Positions 1 through 7,359 of a stretch of DNA of 64,000 nucleotides are shown here, in pieces. The position numbers and the translations under genes are program-made. Origin of the DNA: Sphingomonadales bacterium UBA2369 (GTDB lineage: Bacteria; Pseudomonadota; Alphaproteobacteria; Sphingomonadales; Sphingomonadaceae); contig DDTH01000011.1 in NCBI GenBank assembly GCA_002344055.1, positions 235,748 through 299,747 on the forward strand. The letters are read 5' to 3'. The notes under the pieces are model-generated. The model was not told the origin of the DNA, did not search any database, and saw nothing but the letters and a program-made list of their open reading frames with translations. The first letter of the stretch is position 1. Each line of letters opens with the position of its first letter.

Positions 1-61
1 GATTCCCTTCACCCGCTCCAGGCTTTCCGCCTCCATCTTTTGTCCGGGAGACCATATTCGC

Positions 62-1666
62 ATGCGCCTCGCCCCGCTGCTCCTGACCGCCTGTCTGGCC
101 CTGCCGCTCGCTTCCCCCGCCGCCGCGCAGACCGAGCGGACCACGATCAACCGCATCCTCGACGAGGGGATGAACCGCAGCGAGGTGATGGAAACGGCGG
201 CGCACATGACCGACCGGATTGGCGGGCGGCTGACCAACTCGCCGGCGATGCGCGAAGCCGAGCGCTGGTCGCAGCAGCGCTTCCGCGACTGGGGCCTGAC
301 CAATGTCCGCGCCGAAGGCTTCGAGTTCGGGCGCGGCTGGTCGATCATCTCGTCGACCGCGCGGATGACCGCGCCGCGTGTGCTGACGCTGCGCTCCATC
401 CCGGTCGCCTGGACGCCGTCCACGAACGGGACGATCAACGCGCCGGTGATCGTCGCGCCGATGACCGAGGTCGAGGATTTCGCCCGCTGGCGCGGTCAGC
501 TGCGCGGCAAGATCGTGATGATCAGCCGCCCGACCGCGCCGCGCGACGCGACCGAGGCGCCCTTCCGCCGCCTGACCAGCGAGCAGCTGGCCGAGCGCAA
601 CACCTATCAGCAGCCCAATTATTCGCCCCAGCAGATCGAGGAATCGCTGGACCGCGGCGATTTTGCCGAGCGGCTCGATGCCTTCCTGGCCGAGGAAGGG
701 GCGCTCGCCTGGGCGCGCATGTCCTATCGCGACGGCGGGCTGGTGCATGGCGCGGGCTACACCTACCAGACCGGCCGCACGCCGCGTCTGCCGGGCGTCG
801 AACTGGCCGCCGAGGATTATCGCCGCCTCGCCCGGCTCGCGCTGACCGACGCGCCGCCGAGCCTTGAGATCAATCACGACGTGCGTTTCCATGATGAGGA
901 CACGCAGGCCTACAACATTCTCGCCGACATTCGCGGGACCGATCCGAATGCCGGTTACGTCATGGCCGGGGCGCATCTGGATAGCTGGGTCGCGGCCGAC
1001 GGCGCGGTGGACAATGCCGCCGGCAGCGCAGTGGTGATGGAAGCGGCGCGCATCCTCTCGCGGCTGGGCGTCCGGCCGAAGCGGACCATCCGTTTCGCGC
1101 TCTGGAATGGCGAGGAGCAGGGCCTGCTCGGCTCGCTCGCTTATGTGCAGCAGCATCTGGCGACGCGTCCGCCCGCCCCGGCGAACCGCGCGAACCTGCC
1201 CGACAACCGCACCTGGCGGCATCGTTATCCGATCACGCTGCGGCCCGGCCACCGCGAGATGACCGCTTATTTCAACATGGACAACGGCTCCGGCCGTTTC
1301 CGCGGCATTCACGCGGAGGGCAATCTGGCCGTCGTCCCGATCTTCCAGGAGTGGCTGGCGCCGTTCGCGACGATGGGCGCGACCCAGGTGGCGATCCGCT
1401 CCACCGGCGGCACCGACCATGTCTATATGCAGGCGGTCGGCCTGCCCGCTTACCAGTTCATCCAGGACCCGCTCGATTACGGGGCGCGGCTGCACCACAC
1501 CAGCATCGACACGTATGAGCATATGCGCGCCGAGGATCTGCGGCAGGCGGCGGTGATCATGGCGACCTTCCTGCTGAACGCCGCCAATCGCGACGAGCCG
1601 CTGCCCCGCCAGCCGGTGCCGCAGCAGCCGCGCGCGTCCGACCCGTTCGAATATCCGGCGGACTGA
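62..1666 (+). CDS. Secreted M28-family zinc aminopeptidase with PA domain
   Basis: 534 aa. It begins with a clear signal peptide (basic MRL, hydrophobic core, AAAQ near residue 23), so it is probably exported to the periplasm. The M28 metal-binding pattern is visible: H305 and D307 (AHLDSW), the bridging D317, E351/E352 in WNGEEQG, a later NMDNGSG, and a distal H in HHTSIDTYEH. The insertion between about residues 115 and 260 fits a protease-associated domain. Known members are broad aminopeptidases or carboxypeptidases; the substrate cannot be read here. The start at ATG 62 is chosen because it gives the signal peptide and follows a GGGAG-like site. No operon partner is visible upstream because the window begins there. 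Confidence 0.9.
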   Translation: MRLAPLLLTACLALPLASPAAAQTERTTINRILDEGMNRSEVMETAAHMTDRIGGRLTNSPAMREAERWSQQRFRDWGLTNVRAEGFEFGRGWSIISSTARMTAPRVLTLRSIPVAWTPSTNGTINAPVIVAPMTEVEDFARWRGQLRGKIVMISRPTAPRDATEAPFRRLTSEQLAERNTYQQPNYSPQQIEESLDRGDFAERLDAFLAEEGALAWARMSYRDGGLVHGAGYTYQTGRTPRLPGVELAAEDYRRLARLALTDAPPSLEINHDVRFHDEDTQAYNILADIRGTDPNAGYVMAGAHLDSWVAADGAVDNAAGSAVVMEAARILSRLGVRPKRTIRFALWNGEEQGLLGSLAYVQQHLATRPPAPANRANLPDNRTWRHRYPITLRPGHREMTAYFNMDNGSGRFRGIHAEGNLAVVPIFQEWLAPFATMGATQVAIRSTGGTDHVYMQAVGLPAYQFIQDPLDYGARLHHTSIDTYEHMRAEDLRQAAVIMATFLLNAANRDEPLPRQPVPQQPRASDPFEYPAD

Positions 1667-1693
1667 ACTTTGTTTTGCTCGCGCAAGACCGGC

Positions 1694-1767
1694 ACCAGCC
1701 CGCTCCCCCGCCCGGCCTCCCATCTAGGATACGCTGTCTGGGAGGCCGGGCGGGGGAGCGGGCTGGT
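1694..1767. repeat. Perfect 29-bp inverted repeat (long palindrome)
   Basis: Arms at 1694-1722 and 1739-1767 are exact reverse complements and enclose a 16-bp loop. The element sits between the peptidase stop and the rlmB start, 24 bp before the ATG. There is no T-run on either side, so it does not look like a simple terminator. It resembles the mobile intergenic palindromes seen elsewhere in this window. Confidence 0.9.
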
Positions 1768-1791
1768 TCCGACTGAACCGGAGATGTGCTG

Positions 1792-2535
1792 ATGCGCCGC
1801 AAGGCCCGCCAGGCGACCAAGGCCGAGAATCGCCCGCGTTTCTGGGGCAAGCATGCGGTCGCGGCCGCGCTCGACAACCCGGAACGGCGGGTCGTGCGGC
1901 TGTGGGTGACGCGCGAGGCCGCCGAATTCCTGCAGCCGCCGAAGGAGATCCAGGTCACCTTCGCGGAAGGCCCCGATCTGGGCCGGCTGGTGCCCGGCGA
2001 CGCGCCGCATCAGGGCATGGTGGCGGAGGTCGAGCGGCTGGAGGACATATTGCTCGCCGATCTGCTCGATCAGGCCGAGGACGGGCGGCCCTTGCTGGTG
2101 CTCGACCAGGTGACCGATCCGCACAATGTCGGCGCGATCCTGCGCTCGGCGGCGGCGTTCGACGCTTTGGGGATTGTCACGCAGGACCGGCATGCGCCGC
2201 CCGAATCCGGGTCATTGGCCAAGGCGGCGAGCGGCGCGCTGGAGACGGTGCCGTGGGTGCGGGTCGTGAACCTCGCCCGCGCGCTCGATGAGATTGCGGA
2301 AGCGGGCTTCTGGCGGATCGGGCTGGCTGGCGACACGGAGATGACCCTATCCGAAGCGCTCGGCCCGCAGCGTGTGGCGCTCGTGCTCGGGGCGGAAGGC
2401 GAAGGTATGCGGCAGAATACTCTGGCCCATTGCGATGCCATCGCCCGGCTGCCGATCTCGGACCAGATGGAGAGCCTGAACGTGTCGAACGCGGCGGCAA
2501 TCGCGCTTTATGCAGCGCGGACGGCGACTGACTAA
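1792..2535 (+). CDS. rlmB: TrmH/SpoU-family 23S rRNA 2'-O-methyltransferase (RlmB type)
   Basis: 247 aa from ATG 1792, which has a CCGGAG site 7 bases upstream; a GTG two codons earlier (1786) is the alternative. An N-terminal substrate-binding domain (about 15-85) is followed by the SpoU knot domain with its motifs in order: VTDPHNVGAILRSA (motif 1), LVLGAEGEG (motif 2) and SLNVSNAAAIALY (motif 3). RlmB methylates G2251 of 23S rRNA in E. coli; TrmH homologues methylate tRNA. The N-terminal domain favours the RlmB type, but the exact nucleotide target is inferred. Confidence 0.88.
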   Translation: MRRKARQATKAENRPRFWGKHAVAAALDNPERRVVRLWVTREAAEFLQPPKEIQVTFAEGPDLGRLVPGDAPHQGMVAEVERLEDILLADLLDQAEDGRPLLVLDQVTDPHNVGAILRSAAAFDALGIVTQDRHAPPESGSLAKAASGALETVPWVRVVNLARALDEIAEAGFWRIGLAGDTEMTLSEALGPQRVALVLGAEGEGMRQNTLAHCDAIARLPISDQMESLNVSNAAAIALYAARTATD

Positions 2536-2697
2536 TTCCTCCCCTCGCTTTCGAGGGGAGGGGGACCATGCGCAGCATGGTGGAGGGGCCGCGCCAAAGG
2601 CGCGGAATTCTTGGAGCTGAAGAACCGGCGCTGTGCGCCGGCCCCTCCACCGCCTTCGGCGGTCCCCCTCCCCTGCAAATGCAGGGGAGGATTGATC
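2536..2697. repeat. Nested intergenic palindrome between rlmB and ferredoxin
   Basis: The whole convergent intergenic space is built of inverted repeats. A short hairpin at the left (CCCCTCG...CGAGGGG) is followed by long complementary arms: GGTGGAGGGGCC pairs with GGCCCCTCCACC, and GAGGGGGACC with GGTCCCCCTC. Small internal hairpins surround GCGCC/GGCGC and GCCTTCGGC. It lies between two genes that converge and may end both transcripts. Its composition looks like a dispersed sphingomonad repeat, which is inference. Confidence 0.75.
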
Positions 2698-3013
2698 AAT
2701 CCTCCGGCGCGATGGTCACACGCAGGCCGTCGAGTTCCTCGGACATCAGCACCTGACAGGACAGACGGCTCGTCGGCTCGCGATGATCGGACGTTTCCAG
2801 CAGATCCTCCTCGTCCGGGCCGCGCGAACCCAGCCGGTCGAAATCCTCCGCATCGACATGGACGTGGCAGGTCGCGCAGGAGCAGCAGCCGCCGCACAGG
2901 GCCAGCAATTCGTCCATCCCGGCATCGCGGATCGCCTCCATCACGCTCCAGCCGGAGCGCGCCTCGATCGCATGTTCGTTGCCGGCGCGGTCGGTGACGA
3001 TGAGGCGGGGCAT
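2696..3013 (-). CDS. 2Fe-2S ferredoxin (adrenodoxin/FdxB class)
   Basis: 105 aa, the normal length of vertebrate-type bacterial 2Fe-2S ferredoxins. The cluster ligands follow the class pattern C-x5-C-x2-C-x36-C at C40, C46, C49 and C86. Two extra cysteines, C43 and C44, lie inside the first loop. Such proteins pass electrons to cytochromes P450 or serve in Fe-S assembly; no P450 or isc gene is adjacent, so the partner is unknown. It diverges from the alkA-like gene, with about 80 bp between the starts. Confidence 0.93.
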   Translation of the reverse strand: MPRLIVTDRAGNEHAIEARSGWSVMEAIRDAGMDELLALCGGCCSCATCHVHVDAEDFDRLGSRGPDEEDLLETSDHREPTSRLSCQVLMSEELDGLRVTIAPED

Positions 3014-3093
3014 GAGAATCCTTTGAACGCAAGAATGTGGAGGAGGCGGGCGCGGTCTATGCTAGCCGCGACCCGGAGGTGCAAGGAGCGCAT

Positions 3094-3735
3094 ATGGGGA
3101 TCCAGGCCGATAAATTGCATGCGTCGATCGACGCGCTGGGCGAGATCGAGCCGGCCTTCGCTGCCGCGCTCGGGCGGATCGGCTATCCGGAGCCCAGGAT
3201 CAGTGAGCGCGGCTACGTCACGCTCCTGCGCGCCATTGTCGGTCAGCAGGTGAGCATAAAGGCGGCGGCGGCGATCTGGGCGCGGGTCGATGCGGCAGCG
3301 CGCGGAGCGAGCGATCCGACAACGCGCGGCGCGGACGATCCGGCGCGGCTGCTGGCGGTGAGCGATCAGGCGTTGCGCGACGCCGGCCTGTCCTGGGGCA
3401 AGGTGTCCTATGCCAAGAGCCTGGCCGAGGAAGTGCTGTCCGGCCGCCTCGACCTCGAAAATCTCCCCCCGGATGACGAGGAAGCGATCGCGCAGATGGT
3501 GCGGGTGAAAGGCATCGGCCGCTGGTCGGCGGAAATCTATCTGCTGTTCGCGGAGGGGCGGCTCGACATCTGGCCGGCGGGCGACCTGGCCGTCCGCATC
3601 GAGATCGGCCGCATCCTCGGGCTGGACGAAAACCCGAACGAGAAACAGACTCGTGCGCTCGCCGAAGGCTGGAGTCCGCACCGCGGCGCCGCGGCGATCT
3701 TCGCCTGGCACCACCGGCATGTGGTGCCGATCTGA
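3094..3735 (+). CDS. alkA: DNA-3-methyladenine glycosylase II (AlkA/HhH-GPD family)
   Basis: 213 aa from ATG 3094, chosen over an in-frame ATG at 3037 because AAGGAG lies 5 bases upstream. The helix-hairpin-helix-GPD module is seen as VKGIGRWSAEIYLLF followed by IWPAGDLAV, whose Asp matches the catalytic aspartate of AlkA. The enzyme removes alkylated purines from DNA in base-excision repair. It is shorter than E. coli AlkA because the N-terminal domain is absent, as in many alphaproteobacterial members. A decayed copy of its last third occurs at 5394-5491. Confidence 0.88.
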   Translation: MGIQADKLHASIDALGEIEPAFAAALGRIGYPEPRISERGYVTLLRAIVGQQVSIKAAAAIWARVDAAARGASDPTTRGADDPARLLAVSDQALRDAGLSWGKVSYAKSLAEEVLSGRLDLENLPPDDEEAIAQMVRVKGIGRWSAEIYLLFAEGRLDIWPAGDLAVRIEIGRILGLDENPNEKQTRALAEGWSPHRGAAAIFAWHHRHVVPI

Positions 3736-3817
3736 GCTGCGAATGTCCGCTTTTGCCCGGTCGCGGAATAACATGTTCGCGGGTTCACGCCGGAACCTGA
3801 TACCCATATCGGGCTGC

Positions 3818-5323
3818 TTACTCTTTCGGTTCTTCCGGCTTTTCTTCGACCGGCTCGTCTTCCGCGTCCGCGTTGACCGGGATGCTTCCCAGCCCGTCCA
3901 GCATCCGTCGCGCCGCCGCGGCTGCGCCCTGATCGTGCGGGTCGGCGATGAGCGGGAGGAGAAGGTGCAGGGCTTCCTCGATCTGGCCGCGCTGGATCAG
4001 CACCTGGGCGGCGTTGAGGCGCAAGGCGGCGACCTGCGGCGCGAGTTCCTGGGCGCGAAGGATGGCGTCGAGGTCCGCATCGCTACCGCTCATCGCGCTC
4101 GCCGCGCTGGCGCGGGCGAGGTGGAACTGGGTCTGCCAGTGATTGGGATCGGCCTCCGCCGCGCGGCGCAGCCATGACGCGGCCGCCTGCATCTCGCCCT
4201 CCGCGCCGCCATCGTCGGCACGCGCGAGATGGAGGCGGCCGCGCAGATAGAGCAATTCCGGATCGGCGGTGGTTTCGGTGACCAGCGCCTCGAGGATGCG
4301 GCCCGCCGCCTCGCGGTCGCCGAACTGCAATTCGGCCTGGGCCAGCACGCGACTCGCGAACGGATCGTTCGGGTGCCGCGCCGCAGCCATGCGCACGGCC
4401 TGCAGCCGCGCGCCCTGCTCCTCCTCGGGAATGCCGACGCGCAGCGCCGCCTTATGCACGATCATGTCGCCGGTGGAGGCGGGCAGCATGGTGAAGCGCA
4501 CCTCCGGCGGCGTCTCGCTGCTCTGCCGCGGCATGCGGCGGAACTCGATCGCGCCGTCACTGATGTAGCGCCTGAGCTCGCGCGTGAACTGCTCGCCGGT
4601 CATGCCGGTCGCCGCCTGCAGCGCCGCCGCCGGCTGCATCCGCCGCGACGCCGCCAGCAGCCGCGTCAGCGCTTGCTGGCGCTCGCGGTTGCTGAAGAAA
4701 TAATGGGTCATCACCCAGGCCTGGACGTAGAATTGCCCGCGCGCATCGCCGCTCAATTGCTCGGCATTGACGCTCAGCATCGTCTCGATCGGCACCCACG
4801 CCCCCTGCAGGCCGTGCACGCGGCCCCGCGAGAAATTGCCGATGTCGATGTGCCGCTCCGCGAAGCGCACCGTCATGAAATATTCGGCGAAGCCTTCGAT
4901 ATACCAGCCGGGATAGCGGTTCGGCGCATATTGCCACATGAAATGATGGGCATATTCGTGGAGGAGGGTCTCCTCGCTGGAACCGGCGCCGCGATCAGTG
5001 CGAACGTAGGCGGCGATGCCTTCCGATCCGGCCATGTAATAGCCGACAATGCCCCGATCGACCGCGCGAATTTGGCGCAACGCTTCCGCGCCGCCCACGA
5101 AATAGACGTGCAGCTTGCTCTTGGCCGGCGGCGCGTTGACGTTGGTCGCGACCCGCATCAGCCGGTCGAAATCCTCCAGCCGCAACAACCTGTCGCGCAG
5201 CTCCCGCTCGCTCATGTCGCCATAGGCAATGAAATTGGGACTTTCGCCGCGACGCCATTGGGCGTGGGCGGCATGGCTCATCGTGACCATCAGCAGCACG
5301 AGCAGCAATCGAATCAACGACAT
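3818..5323 (-). CDS. Secreted HExxH putative metalloprotease with TPR-like C-terminal half (paralogue 1)
   Basis: 501 aa. A signal peptide (residues 1-21, ending AHA) is followed by a globular domain containing H122-E-Y-A-H126 and, about 20 residues on, GWYIEGFAEYF. This is the HExxH...E layout of gluzincin-type peptidases. From about residue 290 to 480 helical repeats with A/L/R spacing suggest TPR units, and the end is acidic (EDEPVEEKPEEP). It is clearly paralogous to 5875-7353: HEYAHHFM begins at residue 122 in both. I cannot assign a substrate. The gene points away from its paralogue and converges on alkA, ending 82 bases from it. Confidence 0.8.
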   Translation of the reverse strand: MSLIRLLLVLLMVTMSHAAHAQWRRGESPNFIAYGDMSERELRDRLLRLEDFDRLMRVATNVNAPPAKSKLHVYFVGGAEALRQIRAVDRGIVGYYMAGSEGIAAYVRTDRGAGSSEETLLHEYAHHFMWQYAPNRYPGWYIEGFAEYFMTVRFAERHIDIGNFSRGRVHGLQGAWVPIETMLSVNAEQLSGDARGQFYVQAWVMTHYFFSNRERQQALTRLLAASRRMQPAAALQAATGMTGEQFTRELRRYISDGAIEFRRMPRQSSETPPEVRFTMLPASTGDMIVHKAALRVGIPEEEQGARLQAVRMAAARHPNDPFASRVLAQAELQFGDREAAGRILEALVTETTADPELLYLRGRLHLARADDGGAEGEMQAAASWLRRAAEADPNHWQTQFHLARASAASAMSGSDADLDAILRAQELAPQVAALRLNAAQVLIQRGQIEEALHLLLPLIADPHDQGAAAAARRMLDGLGSIPVNADAEDEPVEEKPEEPKE

Positions 5324-5393
5324 AGTGAAGCCCCCTTCCCCGCCAGCTTAGCGCAAGCGCGGTTCCGGGCAATGGCGGCCGGGCGCCGACGAT

Positions 5394-5491
5394 CCGGCTG
5401 TGCGTACCGCGATCGATCGCATCTCCGGGCTGGACGAAAGCCACTCCCAAAAGCAAACTCCGGTGCTGACGGAAGGTTGGTGCCGATCTGA
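5394..5491 (+). pseudogene. Decayed copy of the 3' end of the alkA-like gene
   Basis: Bases 5394-5481 align without gaps to 3586-3673 in alkA (about 70% identical by hand count). In translation AVRTAIDRISGLDE parallels AVRIEIGRILGLDE, and QKQTPVLTEGW parallels EKQTRALAEGW. Then 14 bases at 5478-5491 match 3722-3735 exactly, including the alkA stop codon, after loss of about 50 internal bases that shifts the frame. No intact glycosylase remains here. It is most simply read as a remnant of a local duplication. Confidence 0.65.
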
Positions 5492-5498
5492 CTGGGAG

Positions 5499-5762
5499 AT
5501 GCGTGCCGGCATGATGCGGAAAGGCAAAGACCGGCTGATCGAACGCCTGGTGGTGCCCATTCTGTTCGCCCTGTCCGCATTGATGGTGTGGCTGCTCATC
5601 GACGCGGTCGCGGCAGGAGAAGTGTTCGTCCGCCGCACCAATTGGCGGATCACGTCTGCCGATCAGCCGATCATGTACTGGGTCTGCGTGCTCGGCATGG
5701 CCGTCGGTGCGGGCTTGCTGGCGCTGGTTGCCCTGGCCTCGCTGCGCGGGCGCAAAGGCTAG
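5499..5762 (+). CDS. Small two-helix membrane protein of unknown function
   Basis: 87 aa from ATG 5499; ATGs at 5511 and 5514 are alternatives, and a GGGAG at 5494-5498 would suit the later ones better. Two hydrophobic segments are visible at about residues 18-37 and 58-79, with a short basic N-terminus and an RGRKG tail. The reading frame continues upstream into the alkA remnant at 5394-5491, but that part is probably untranslated. It lies between the two HExxH paralogues, co-directional with the second, 112 bp before it. I recognise no family. Confidence 0.5.
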   Translation: MRAGMMRKGKDRLIERLVVPILFALSALMVWLLIDAVAAGEVFVRRTNWRITSADQPIMYWVCVLGMAVGAGLLALVALASLRGRKG

Positions 5763-5874
5763 ACCAACACGGCAACGGCTCATCCTCATGCAGCCATTTC
5801 GGCGGCTTTTGCCCGAACGCCCGATTGCTTCCGGCCGCGGGCAGGCTAAGCTTGCCGGACAGGGGAGGCCCGTC

Positions 5875-7353
5875 ATGCGTCTGATTTCACGCATTCTTTT
5901 GCTGTTGCTGGTGGTCCTGCCGGTCTCGGCGCAAGCGGCATGGCGGCGGGCCGAGAGCACGCATTTCGTCGTCTATAGCGAGGAGCCGGAGGCGCGGCTG
6001 CGCGGCCGGATCACGCAGCTGGAGGATTTCCACCAGCTGCTGGTGCGCCTGACCGACGCGACGACGGAGGATTCGCCCAACAAACTGCACGTCTATGTCG
6101 TGCGCAACAACCGCGCGCTCAGCACTGTTCGCAGAATGGGGCGGGACATTGGCGGTTTCTACGCGGCCGGGACCGAAGGCGTGCTGGCGGTGGTCGATGC
6201 CTCCGCCGACGGCCTGCGGAACAACGAAATCCTGTTTCACGAATATGCCCATCATTTCATGAAGCAGTATCTGACCGCCGCCTATCCGGGCTGGTATGTC
6301 GAGGGCTTCGCCGAATTCCTGATGACCGCGAAACTCGAGGCGGATCGCATCGACATCGGCCAATTTTCGGAAGGCCGCGTCTACACCGTCGCGCAAGGAC
6401 GCTGGCTGCCGATCGAGCGCATCCTAACCGCCGGCCCCGCTGGTCTCGATGGCGAAGGCGGCGCCGCTTATTATGCCCAGGCCTGGCTGATCACCCATTA
6501 TTTCTTCAGCAGTGCCGAGCGCCAGGCCGCGTTGCGCCGCTACCTGGCGCCCGTCCCCGGCGAGACGCAGGTGCAGGCGCTCACGCGGGCGACCGGCATG
6601 TCGATCGATCAGTTCACGCGCGAATTGCGGCGCTATATCGGGCGCGGCAGCATCAGCTTCCGCCGCATGCCGCGCGCCGCGCCGGTGAATGCCGGCACGA
6701 TCCAGATCGCGACCTTGCCGGCCGCGGCCGACGATCTGCTGCTGCTCGACGCCGCCTTGCGGCTGGACCTCGAAGAAGCGGACGTGGCGCCGACCCTGCA
6801 GCGGGTCCGCACCGCCGCGGCCCGGCACCCGCGCGACGTGCTGGCCCGCCGCACCCTCGCCCGGGCGGAGATCTTCCACGGCAATCGCGCGGCGGCGCTG
6901 CCGCTGCTCGAGGCGCTGCTGACGGAACTGCCGAACGATGCCGACCTGATGTATCTGCGCGGCCGCCTGCACCTCGACAATGCCGAAGGGGATGACGCCG
7001 AAGCCGAGCTGCGGCTCGCCCGGACGTGGTTCTCGCGCGCGCACCGCGCCGACCCCAACCAGTTCCAGTCTCTCTACCGCTTTGCTTTGTCCTATATGAA
7101 CGAGGGCGGGCGGCCGTCCGAGAACACCGCCAACGCCCTGCTGCTGGCCCAGCAACTGGCGCCGCAGGTGGTCGAGATCCGCCTCAACGCCGCGATGATG
7201 CAGATTGCACGCGGCGATGTGGATTATGCCGAAGCTTTGCTGCGCCCCGTGCTGACCGATCCGCATTATCCCGAACTGGCTGCGGAGGCCCGCCGGCTGA
7301 TCGACGCGGCGCGCGCAACACCGACGATCACGCCCGCCAGCGAGGCGGACTGA
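5875..7353 (+). CDS. Secreted HExxH putative metalloprotease with TPR-like C-terminal half (paralogue 2)
   Basis: 492 aa from ATG 5875, which has AGGGGAGG about 8 bases upstream and opens a signal peptide (residues 1-20, VSAQA). H122-E-Y-A-H126 and the following GWYVEGFAEFLMT match paralogue 1 residue for residue in position. The C-terminal half carries TPR-like helices (for example DLMYLRGRLHLDNAEGDDAEAEL written across about 360-385). Both paralogues keep the putative zinc ligands, so both could be active; function and substrate are unknown. The stop is 6 bases from the end of the convergent ABC-F gene. Confidence 0.8.
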   Translation: MRLISRILLLLLVVLPVSAQAAWRRAESTHFVVYSEEPEARLRGRITQLEDFHQLLVRLTDATTEDSPNKLHVYVVRNNRALSTVRRMGRDIGGFYAAGTEGVLAVVDASADGLRNNEILFHEYAHHFMKQYLTAAYPGWYVEGFAEFLMTAKLEADRIDIGQFSEGRVYTVAQGRWLPIERILTAGPAGLDGEGGAAYYAQAWLITHYFFSSAERQAALRRYLAPVPGETQVQALTRATGMSIDQFTRELRRYIGRGSISFRRMPRAAPVNAGTIQIATLPAAADDLLLLDAALRLDLEEADVAPTLQRVRTAAARHPRDVLARRTLARAEIFHGNRAAALPLLEALLTELPNDADLMYLRGRLHLDNAEGDDAEAELRLARTWFSRAHRADPNQFQSLYRFALSYMNEGGRPSENTANALLLAQQLAPQVVEIRLNAAMMQIARGDVDYAEALLRPVLTDPHYPELAAEARRLIDAARATPTITPASEAD

Positions 7354-7359
7354 GCGAAC

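Noticed and set aside
4229..5491. 420-codon open frame on the plus strand opposite HExxH paralogue 1
   Set aside because: Antisense shadow rich in His/Arg with no motif; the opposite strand encodes a convincing secreted protein.
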